Source of the DNA: Breviolum minutum Mf 1.05b.01
Lineage: Eukaryota > Sar > Dinophyceae > Suessiales > Symbiodiniaceae
Length of the DNA stretch: 64,000 nt
Direction of reading: 5' to 3'
Assembly: GCA_000507305.1 (NCBI GenBank)
Contig: DF239034.1
Span: 353,613 to 417,612 of the forward strand
Position numbers and translations under genes: made by a program. The first letter of the stretch is position 1. Each line of letters begins with the position of its first letter. Shown here piece after piece: positions 27,007-39,000 of this stretch. The notes under the pieces are model-generated. The model did no database searches and had not been told where the DNA came from. It was given only the letters and a program-made list of their open reading frames with translations.

Positions 27007-30000
27007 ACCCGAGGCTATGTGGGGGATGTTGAAGTTCCTTGAGCTTCCACATTTATGAAAATGCTTCATCTAATGAACACCCTGTCACCAGCGCATTCTT
27101 CTGCAGTGCATGCAAGCGACCTGAAAATCCCGTGAGTTAGCGGCAAGTGCCCCACTGCCCTGAATTTCTCCTGATACTATAGTATCATGAAGGGATCTTT
27201 TCGTATTTGAGTGACTCAGTGACCATGGATCGAAAAAGTCTCCACTGACGGCCTGAAGTTGAAGGTTTGAAGCAATTTCGATACGGGAAATATAATTCTG
27301 TAATCTCCTGGGTCACCTCTGGGTATCACTAGCAATTGTTTGATCAAAAATGTGGAAACGTGCTCCAAGAGAAGTATTTAGTCACTTAGTCCAATAGAAT
27401 GAGGTATATTATTTTATATTAACATATGTCATATTATGTAATAATAAATCATAATAAATCTATATGTCGTCGAATTTTGTCGAAGATCGGACACTCAATT
27501 CGCCAAGGCACGAGTTCCCAACTCGCCACACCACTGCGTTGCCAGGCCTCACGCAGCAGCTCCTGCTGTGCTGGCCTCTCGTTGTCTTTGCAAAGCTGAT
27601 CAAGCATGATATAAGATAGATATAAGATATAATATATATATATATGTATATATATAAGTTCATATAAGTTTATATAAGTTCATATAAGTATGTTCAGCTC
27701 TCAGAATTCTGTCACTAAGCAAGCAGTCTCTCGCAACGATTTAAAGAAGTGACCTGAGAGGGGGAGAAACGAAAGCCGGCAACTATCTTCTTGGACTGTA
27801 AGTGGGAGCGGACGTTGGGCAACAATAAACTTTTTGCAACCAGCTAAGCTAGACTCTGCTGCTATTTACAGTGCTTTGTGCCATGATGTTGCCAGCGTTT
27901 TTGTAACGTCGCAAAAACACTGCAAATATCAGCATTTTAAGGCATTGCGCTTGAAAACATCGTAAATAGCGGTGTTTTCCACGGTCTTGAAACCGGCTTC
28001 GCTGGGATTTGTTTGCTGCTATTTACAATGCTTTGTGTCATCATTTTTGCCGGCATTTTTTGCGCTCAAAAGTCGCACGGGACCAGGAAGGAATCAAAAG
28101 GAGACCGTGTTGCAAAAGGGTGGCAAAACTCCCTCTTTCGCCCCCCCACACCCCTCTTGCCCCTCTTAAACTCTTACTTCGTTCGGACAAATACGTACAA
28201 CTACGAGCCTGAGGGATGGCTTTCGTGAAACACGTATGGAAGAGATGTTGATTCTGAAATCAAGGAGTTTTTAGCCGTGATAAACATAGATAACTCTCCT
28301 GTGGTGTGTGTGTGTGTGTGTGTGGTGTTGACATCTTCATTTCCATGACCTTCAAAACCTTGTCACTCGCCAAAATCTTCCCTTCAGGAATGCTGTAGCC
28401 CCTCTATACTTTTGAGAATCTCTGAGCTGGGAGTCTTCCAATCTTCATTTGCGTTTTTGTTCGTATCTGGACTCTTTTTTGGAAGTTGTGAATTTTTCCA
28501 GATGTTCCACTTCCATTTGCAGTCATTGCAGTCCCTTAGCTGTGCACCCACTTGGTGCAGTGAGCTGTGCGCTGCCTTAAGATGCAAGGCTCTATGCAGT
28601 AGAATGTCTGAAGATCCGTCTCCATCAAGATACATGTGCCAAGATGGTCCAAGCTGATAGATGGTGGATAATGGTCCGAGGTGGAGAGAGCTTGATAAGC
28701 ATTGAAGCATGTCGAGATTTGCAAAGCTTGAGATTTATGCAAGGGACTGGGGGAGAATGCCAATCGCAATGGTACTGAGTTTCCCTGGCGGCCATCTTGC
28801 ATGACCTGGTCTTACAGAGTCTTCTCCACATCTAAGACTTCACAGATTTTGTTCATCAGGTTCAATCACATTCGCAATTGAAATTGAAAGTACTAAAGTA
28901 CCATTACTTTTCTGTTGAATTGGATTGTTGGATTGTCTGCGTCTCTGAGTCTCTTCACTTTTGACTTCCAAGGAATCCACTTGGCTTCCACGATAGATTG
29001 CCACACCGTCACCACGTCCGAGCACCTGGCGACACAGCACAGCTGGGAAGGACGTTAGGAACCGTTAGGACGCAATTGCGATGAACTGAAAGCGTGGCAA
29101 TTTGGATAAAAGCAATAAAAGTGCAAAAAGCAATTGCAATTGCACAGCGTCAAAGCGTGGCAGGGGGCACCATTGCACCACAGCCCTCTCCTACGACATA
29201 TCCATCAGCTGTTGCATTAAAAGGTGCCGAGTGGCCAGTTCGAGATAGCCTGGAAGCAATGGAAGCACGGATGTTATGAAGGACATGAAATTACCATTCT
29301 TTGGTCGAAGTTGCGACCTGAAAGCCTTCAGAAAGACTATGTGACTATGTCTTGAAAAGTGAAATCAATCAAAGTCAAAGGCATGAAGAAGGACAATGAA
29401 AAAGCGGAAAAAAAACATCTGTACTTGCAGAAGCCCTAAGCTTCGGGCAAATTGATAGCACATCGGCCATGGAACATGAGTGGACTTAGAAGATGATTAA
29501 CACCTTGCAGAGTCTCACACTGACGACTGCTGGCAGACCAAAAAAATATTCTGCAGCATACATTCAATACATGTTGAGAAGCTGATACACAAAATACACA
29601 AGTACAGTAATCACAAATCATAGAAGCACTGTCACACCTAAGTCGAATTGGGGTTTAAAAATCCCTTTTCACACTGTTCCTAATGCATTTTGGCAAAGTG
29701 CATGGCGCACCCAAAGCCAGAGCAACACTTGAGCGGCCACGGCGTAGATGGTTTGCCGCCAGGTCAGCTGCAACCAACGAGGCAGAGCAGCCTGGATCGA
29801 CTCAATGTCCGACATTTGCACGAGAAAAAATTCAGCAGTAAATTTAGTATTTAGATTCTTTAAAAAAGCTGCGGTAGTGTGCAACACAGGAGACCAGAAG
29901 TCAAACCCAGGAAAGAATGTTTATCGCGAAAGCAACTCGGAGTCTCTCACCTGTATCAAGAAAGAGAGCTGGGCCACACCTAAGCTGCAGAGAGATCTTG

Positions 30001-33000
30001 AGAGCAAGGCACACTTTCATTGAACGCACTGTCGAAAAGCAACAAGAACAGAAATAATTGGTCCTTCCTTTAGTCACTGGGTCCATTGTAATTGGAGAAC
30101 TTGCGACACGCAGCCATACCAGCTAGCTAGCAGCTACCAAGAGCCCGTTTAGTTGTCCGAGCAAAGCACAGGCCCAATACATGAGATAGTCGACTTGCCA
30201 ACAAATTCACATTTCCGCCTGAGAGTACGATCTAGAATCCTACTGCCAAAAGATAAAAGCACAAGCACTCATCAAACGGGAGTTGGACCGTTGTAGAAAA
30301 AGCACTACTACGAAGTGTGGACTCGAATGGTTGAATGGATTCGAAGGACATTCGGTTTCAAGAGCTTCCCAAGCACTGAGTATGCTGAGGTCCGTTCAAT
30401 CGTGGAGTCCTGCATCCTCATCAAGCAGATGCATAGCGAGATCGCTTCACCGCGGAAATGCCGAAAGGATTTCTGCTTCGATGTTGGGGCATGGTCTAGG
30501 GTGCCCAGCGGACATGGCGTGGTCAAAGTTCATGCTGCCAACCTCACTGCCAGTTTTGTCAAAGGCTTTTTTCAACTTTGACACGAGTTTCATCTTATCT
30601 AGGGGAGCACATATGCATTACTCTCCAAATAACTGCCACAGCCTTAGATGTTGGAGTTTTATCAATATTGGCAATCCGTATGGCGCTAAACTCCTTCCGA
30701 CTGACTTCATCCGAAAAACCATGGACTTCAAGATGTCATATCTGCTGATTAAACCATGCAGGTCAAGCGTTGCTTCGCTACATAGTCAATCACCCGTTCT
30801 GCTCACAGACGTTACGAGCTGGCCATAACTTGCATTCAGCAGAAACAATCGAAGACAAGATATGACAAGATATGACAAGATATGACAAGATGTCTTGAAA
30901 GGCTCTGAGAAGAAAGGATGGCTGTTTCGAGCTCCACCGGCTGTGGCCTGGGCTTCCCAACATAAACACCGCAGGAGCTGTTTTTCAAGGATTGCCTCGT
31001 CATTTTGGCATCTCGGGCCTTGGCAAAGCTTTGACTTTCAAATGAAGATCGTTGTGCTAGTGGGATCATGGAAATGTGGCATCTGGGCATCTGTCGAATC
31101 GACAAAACTTTCGCGTCTGTCGAAATCTGTGTGGCACACGGCACGGAAACCTTCCAGCAAACAAGAACCTGCACACTGAGAGTGAAGAGCTTGGCACAAA
31201 GAATTCACTATATGGTCTTTTTGGCTGTTGTTTCTAAAATCTAAACCATCAATGGAATCAAATAAATATTATTATCAAATATATATATATATATATTTGA
31301 AAAGCACAGGACTCCCCGTGAGTCCATCAAACGGGCGCACCTTTTCTCTCGAACATGAAAGTGTTCCCTGCGGATTCATGAATGGTGACCCATGCACCAA
31401 CCACGGAAGAGATGATGGCTGCTGGGATTTTCACACTGGTTATATTCTAAAATGAAAAGAAGAAGCAGCATCACCAATGCTGATCATCCAGTGTTCGCCA
31501 CAACACGCCTTGACTTTTCCAAAGTCACTGTACAATCTCTTCACTTGGATTTAAACACACGAGCGATCTGAGAGCCTGGGAAAACTGGCTCGTTGACGTG
31601 ATCTGGAAAAGCCGCCTTGTAGACACGGAGGAAGGCTGCCAAGTCTTTGAATTGCACCGTAGACTTGGCATTCTCGTGAGAAATCACCCACTTGCAGTAG
31701 TCAATCTTGCTGGAACATTTGGAGGCTGCCAATTCGACAAAGCTCAGCTTCTCTGCTTTGAACTTGCCAAAGTCCAAAAGAGTGTCAGCCCATTCTTTCA
31801 TGGTGACACCGGGAGGTACCAAGCCATGACCACGAGTCTCCAAGGTATTCCACTGCTCAGCTGATAAGGTGGGCACCGGCTCGGCTGGTACCACTGGCAA
31901 GGCTGATCCACCAGCACAACCTGCGGCAAGAGATGGACGATCCATGTAGCCAGTCATAGCCACTGATCGATGTTTACTGGCGTCGGTCATTGCGCCACCA
32001 GAGACTTCTTCCCAAGAAGCCAAAGACATCTCATCCAGACGACCATTGTGCTCACGTTCTTGATCAGCATTGAGCACAGCAAGAGCGGCATCAAGGAGAC
32101 CCGTCTCCTTAGCCTCTGACAACGTCTTGGCAAGCTTGGCGATGTCCATGGCAGACCAAGAAGGTTGAGACATGGTTCTCACGAAGGGCTGATCACGAGA
32201 TGAAAACTTGAACTCGCTCGGTTGAATTGCTGCAAAGAGGTGCGAAAACCATTCAACACAGGAAAAACATGTTGAGGGATGACCCCAAGAGAAACTGACA
32301 CACTTGACAAGAAACCCCAATTGTGCAAGGTCAGTTAGAGGACACATTAACATGGGAACTGCTCGATTGTCTCTCCAGTCTTAGTTGTTTTTCAGCTGAC
32401 TGTCTTTCTAAAACTTCAGTCTCAGGAGAGATTTGATAACTGGAACTTCTGATGCATGAACGCAGTAAGTCTATCGGGTCACCGGCATCTTTTGTCAAAC
32501 TGTCGGCCAGCATTCGATTTGTAGGAACCCAGCGGACATTTGCACTGCAGCTACGAACACTCTCTTTGATGATGGTAATATCAATGCTCGTGCGACGATC
32601 TTCAACACTAGTGGGACTAGATGGTGATGTGAGATGATCATACAAAGACTTACAATCAGTGATCACTATGGGAGGTCTTCGACTCAGAACTTCCCTAGAC
32701 GAACGAACATCAAAGGCACCATCGAGAGTCTCTGCCAAAAGCAGTGACATCCATTCTACGGTTCCCGTGGCTACAGAAAGAGCCTGAGATTCTGCTGCCA
32801 GTGTAGAGCTTACAGCCCTGGACAAACGATAACTCTTCCAGACCGCCGGATTCCAAGTGGCCATTTTTCCATCATTCATTTCTCGATCAATGAAGGCAAC
32901 TACATATCCAGCCTGGGTATGATTACCTACGTTTGCGAAGGCTGCATCACTGTGACATGACAAAGTCAATTTATCCATGGGTATTGGACGAAAGGTCAAA

Positions 33001-36000
33001 CTAAGATCACTATGTTGACGAGCTCTTCTAACAATGTTGTTTGCTTGCCGAAGATGACTAATCTTTGGATTGGGAAAACATTGTTGACTCAAGCTAGTCT
33101 GGGCTGCTAGATCTGGACGTGACTGTGTTGTCAACCAATTCAGACTACCATTGATAGCCCTCAGAACACGAATCTGAGAAGGGTCAAGTGGAGTCTCCGG
33201 AGGGAGACCTTTTGGCAACTTAGCGGAACGAATGCCCTCAGCAAAGTTTCGCATGTTGACATGAATGCTACCATCAGTTTCTTGACGATAGAAAGCACCA
33301 CAAAACTCTCCAGAAGACGTTCGCCATTTTCGAAAAGGAAAACGTTTTTTCAGTGCTTCAATGGACTTTTCAAATTCAGGACCAACACCACCTAAAGCAC
33401 AATCATCAACATGGACGCCTAACACACCAATCAAGTGATTCTGAGAGTCACGAAGAGTGTAGAGGCAACTATCAAATCCACTAGCTTTCCAACCTAAAGT
33501 CTTGATCTCTTTATCAAAGGTACGAAACCAGGCTGATGGGGCATCATTCTGGCCATACAAATTACCTAAGATCTCTATCACAGCATCGGAGGGAACGCCT
33601 GGAATTCCGCCAGGAGGTTGGTGTGCAAACAAGGGTCGGAAACGATCCTCTAAAGGTTCAGCTTCCAAGAAAGCTCCTTTGATGTCTCCTAGTTGAAGTT
33701 TCCAATTGAAAGAAGCTAACACTTGCATCAACACCATACGACCCATTTGACTCAATGTTGGAGATTGAAGTCTACCTTCCAACGCTTTGACGTCTAAATC
33801 GGGATCTAAGTGGCCTTGCAGACACCAACGACCTTTGACATCATAGGAATCTAGGTTATCCGCATCTACGACGCCACCTTCATCCACCGGTTTGCGAGTC
33901 AAAACAAAACGACTGCCAATGAAACGATGACTTAATTCTTCCTTGAGTTTCTGAGCCTTTTTACCATAGATGATCTTTAACACATTGGGTTTTTCACACA
34001 GTGTTTTCCATTCCTTACTCTTACCTGCATCCACTTTGGCCTGAAGTGCTGGTGCGTTATTGCTATGAGGAATTTCCTTGGCCATTTTCTTTTTGATATA
34101 TTCTGCAATTAACACTTCTTTGTCTACTTCTTGAGACGACCAGGAATCGATAGTGGGAAAGCAGGCTGCATACAAAACTTCGGTCACTTCATCATGTTTG
34201 GCTTTGGACGAAGGAGGTTCGCCTTCAGTTGGCGGTTCGAGTGCAGATGCACTTCGCTTCACAGCAGGGGTTCTATCTTCCGAATCCATTTGAGAAATCA
34301 ATTGTGGCACAATTTCTTTCATGATTTCAGCAAAATCTTCCTGTTGCATGGCTGGTGGTCTCCAGAGTGCAGCAGGACCATCTTTATTCAGGATTCGACG
34401 ACGAACCGGGCCATAGCTTGATTGAGAGACCGGAGGCGCTTCGGCTTGAGTCTCTGTAGGCTTCTCTGTCACTGGAATCTGTGGAACACTGCTGAAAGGA
34501 GGTGGTTCAACCAAATTCGGGGATTCGAACAAAGGACTGTTTGGCTGAGTTGTTGCATCCGGCGATGTAACAGTTGTCATTTCAGCATCAGCAGTGCTCA
34601 TTGCCGTGGATGATTCTGCAGGCTTCGTGGCTAACTCACTATCAATTTCAGAAGGTTCAACGCAAGCAGGGGCTAAGTGGGAACCCTGAGTAGGATAATG
34701 ACCAGAAGTGAGATCCACGAACTGTTGACTCTTAAAGGCACCACCTTCGATCAAATCTTTGATTCCCAAAAGTTCTACTTGAGGGGTATTCAGGAGTGCC
34801 TTCTCTTCGGAAGTAGCAAAACGAAGCTGCTCAGGGGCACATCGGAAGATATGCTTACGATGGGCAATGACCAGATTCCTACCTACATATCCTAACACTA
34901 TGGCAGTTCCATACCAACGGCCTTGCTGATTTAGTTGTCCTTCAATCCACTTTTGACCTCGATAGTAAGCCACCAAGTCTCCAGGCTTGAAATCACGTGT
35001 CACTCTAGGACGTGCCATCAAGGCTCGTCGCATGGCACGATCATCTTGCAGATCTAGCACAGCTTTTCTCGCAGTGGTACGAATTTGCTGCGCTTGCTCG
35101 ATGGCATGGTCATGCAAAGACACAGTGGCTGGAACAATGGCTCTTGGCTCATCCAAAAGATCACTAGGAATGATAGGATTGCGACCAAACACATATTGAT
35201 GAGGTGTGACACCGTGCACATTTATCATGGTGTTTTTAACATGGCTTTGACGAACACACTCTAGCCATTCTTCTTTATTACGAGGGCTATGTTGCTCGAT
35301 CACTTTCTGAAGAATGCGGTCGAACCAACCACCATGGTTTTCAGTTTTACCCAACTGCCAGTGAGCTTCCGCAGCGATTGGACGAACGGTGCAACCTTGA
35401 TCTTCAGCGGTACCCGTCATGGGATCTGCCAGATTGGTTTGAGCAGGATCCAACAAGATTTCTTGAGGTACACCGGCCCACGCTATCCAATTATCATCCA
35501 AAAGTTGCCTTAGAAGCCTGGATGTTTCAGGCTCAAAGAAAGGAATCATACGTTGAAAACCACTGGCGTGACAAACAATGTTCAGGGCCTTCACTTTTTG
35601 ATTCATTTTCCAACCTCTAAGATGCTTGACGTCAATTCCAATTTGCTGATTAAAACCTGCAACTCTGTCAGTGCGTGCCGGTGGTGGTGTCTTAGGTTTA
35701 ACATGATTTTGGCAGATCGCACACTCTAAATTTCGGGCAATCTCAATCGCTTGGTCACTTGCTTGGCCTTGACGCAAAATGCGGACCAAATCGGAATTAG
35801 GTGGATGTCCCAAATTGCAGTGCAAACGCTTAACGATTCTCAGCAACTGGTCATGAACTGGCTGGGTGACAGCGGCTATTTCATGAACCAACTCCCAACA
35901 GGTTTCAGGAACATCATGCCAATCTACACTGAGGGACTCAATTGGTTGACCAAAAGCTGGAACGGTCTCTAAGACGGCTTGCACAAATTGAGGGGTATAC

Positions 36001-39000
36001 TTGGCTGCAAATTTGCTGACCGGACCGACATCAGGGTGACTACCCGCGATAACATCATGGCACTTATGCACTGAGGGACCCGGACAGGTTATGCCTAGCT
36101 TATCTTTCATGTCTTGATGAGACAACAACAAACGAGTGGACTTTCGAATGAAGTTTGGACTGCTAGGGATTTTCAAACCGAACTGACACATATGCAGTTT
36201 AGTTGGATGATACTTTTTACACAAACCTACGACTTCAGGGTAAGTCCACATATTTGATCCCGTGGGATGTTCAAACATTGCACGGCCACTCAAATTCACC
36301 TGTTGCTTAAACAGCTCACAGCAGTACTTGATGAACATTCGGCTAAGGGATTTCCGTCGAAGAAACTCTAATCGATCCATCTTAGTGGCATTGAGGTGAA
36401 TCCAACCGCTTTCATCGGTACATGGGGGACATAACACCAATAACTCTGGAGGATTGTCCCTAAGTTCTTGCTTGAGTTGTGCACGATTTTTGGCAATCGA
36501 CAAATCAGTACCAGTTACAATGTCTACAGACTTCGCTGAGAAACCTCTAGCCTGAGCAACCAAAGAGAAACGAGGAGGTGAAAACACTTCTACCACCATG
36601 GGACGATGCTCCCTAGCCGATTGAACTGCGGCACAAGTCTTAACCTGTTGATGCACCTGTCGAATTTGGTGGTCACTCAGTCTCCAAGGGATTGCTTCTG
36701 GATCCACGGTTACGGGAACAGAAGATGGCAAACGAAAATGGAATTGAGTGATGAGATGATTTACTGATGATGGCACAACCTTGGAAACTTTATCTTTCAC
36801 AGTAAAATCATGAGACCCAAGAACTTTACCCGTGGAACCGTCTTTAAACACTCTCTTATAGACATATGACCAAAAACGAGGTTTATTGGGTAAACACTCA
36901 GGAACGAGTTGGCAACCCCAGTCCTCACGGCTCAAGATGATCTCCGTCATGTTGGCTTCAGTTGCAGTACTGTTGAGCATGGCCTCATAGTCAGGGGCCT
37001 CGGGCTCCTCAGTCTCGACCAAAGGCTCTGGATGAGATGCGTCCGTGGAAGTCAACAGAACTTCATCAGATTCAAAACTGTCAGTCTTTTGACCAGTCAA
37101 TTCCAGGATGTACTGCCCTGCCTCATTTGTTTGGAGAGGCACCATCACTTGATCATCGAAAACACACAGCTGATCAGAACCAAAATCGATGCGAGCTCTC
37201 AAGGCCTTCAAAGCAGGTCTGGAAATCAGAAGTGGAGCTTTGCCTCGAACCACTGCCGCCTTGATAGTACCTTTACGACCGGCGATCACCACCGGCATTC
37301 GCACCACAGACTCAGCCGTTTCCTGTGCACCATTGCCGTACTTGAAATGATTGATCTCAGGTTCCAGCTGGGGGATATCCATGTCCTGAGCCAGCCATAG
37401 CGATTTGAACTGCTCCAAAGTGTCAGCACCTACAATGGTGCGGCCGCACCCAGAATCCAGCACCCCAAAACCCGGGGATGAAACCAGTAAAGTCTCAGAA
37501 ATCACCGCTTTGTCCAATGGTCTTTCGACTTCACCATTGGCGTCACGTCTCTGTTCCATCAAAGACCGTAACCGATCCGTCAGTGTCAAAGTCGGTTGAA
37601 CAGCGGCGACAAACTGCAACTGGACTGCCTCCACAGCCGCTGCACCAGACGGAGCACCAGACGTCGTAGAAGGCTTCGACCCCGTAGATCGATTTGCATA
37701 GCCCTTGCTCGGGCACTCTCTTGCCCAGTGCCCAAGTTTATGGCACTTATGGCACTTCGTCTTCTTCTTGATCTCCTCCACCTCGACTCTAAACTGTCGT
37801 TTCATTTCCTTCACTTGCTGAAATTTTCTCGCCTTTTGTAGACGACTAATCTCAGCTCGTTTTTCTTTCCAAGTCACAGCTAAGATCTCTGCTACGTCAC
37901 CCTCTTCGAACTCATCAGAAGGCGAAGTTTCCGACGGCTTGTGACCATGTTCTGCCAGTAGAAGTTCAATGTCCTCGAACTCAGCCTCCATAGACGGAGG
38001 TTCGTCAACATTGATCTCATCATCTTCAACCAGATGAACTGCGGCGTTCTTCCGTTGTGAAAGCACCAGGTCCGGATAACAGCTTCGAAGGGCCGTGCCA
38101 ATTTCGGCACGTGTCAACTTGCCACCTGCTCGAGCCAGCACGATAGCACGTTGTTCCTCCGTCAATCCGCATCGATTCAAGATCAGCCAACCTCTGGCTT
38201 CGTCAGGAAAGTCGACATTCGTCTTGCGTTTCAGACGATCGAAAACTTCAGAAGCCCGGCCAATCCAACCCTTCACCGTTTCTCCAGACAGCGTCTTCAA
38301 CGAGAAGATCTCATGCATCATTTCTCCTAACTCGTCCGTCTTGTCCTTCTCCGGGAAGCGACGGTCGAGAAGTTTCAGCAGCACTTCGTCTCCACCTTCT
38401 TTCTGATATGTCTCCGCCGGTAAATGCTCTACACAATCCAGCGCTTTACCAGTAAGAAGCGTAAAGATGAATGCTCCGGCTGCTGCTTTGGGCAGCTTGT
38501 CCATTGTCAGGATTTTATTGCGTACCCACGTTTTCCACCGCTGGTACTCCTTGGAATCCTCATTGTCTCCAGAGAAGTACCTCATAGCACCTGCAACATC
38601 ACCGCTGGATGATGCTGCCATGGCTGCTGTCGGGACCTCACCGTGAGGTGCAACACCGTGGCCACCACGAAAGGATGGAGCCAGGTTCACCTGAGCTCCG
38701 CTACCAATTTGAAAAGCACAGGACTCCCCGTGAGTCCATCAAACGGGCGCACCTTTTCTCTCGAACATGAAAGTGTTCCCTGCGGATTCATGAATGGTGA
38801 CCCATGCACCAACCACGGAAGAGATGATGGCTGCTGGGATTTTCACATATATATAGAATGTTCACAAAGAACTTGACAGTTACAAAAAAAATTGCACACA
38901 AATCCAGCTTGGCAGCTTTGCTTCCAAGAATGATGGAGTCATCCAGCCATGTCCACACACGTTGCAACTGGGTGAACTCACGCTGCATTGGATCCATTTG

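Larger units (their letters stand above)
31297..38847 (-). mobile_element. Complete Ty1/copia LTR retrotransposon
   Basis: Two identical ~139-bp LTRs bracket a 7.3-kb interior. The order of domains (gag, protease, integrase, reverse transcriptase, RNase H) defines Ty1/copia. A tRNA-iMet type primer-binding site sits right inside the 5' LTR. No convincing polypurine tract precedes the 3' LTR. Identical LTRs and an uninterrupted 2119-codon frame indicate recent insertion. The element lies in an intron of the KS-ACP-TPR gene, between the exon ending at 38982 and the one starting near 31025, in the same orientation as that gene. Two additions to the standard plan are a methyltransferase-like domain between protease and integrase, and a second ORF after pol. 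Confidence 0.95.

Noticed and set aside
30283..30828. 181-codon plus-strand ORF and its overlapping frames
   Set aside because: Protein-like on both strands with no family match; lies between KS exons of the minus-strand gene, so I could not decide and did not call it.
32452..38612. Numerous plus-strand ORFs across the copia element
   Set aside because: Antisense shadows of the intact minus-strand gag-pol frame.
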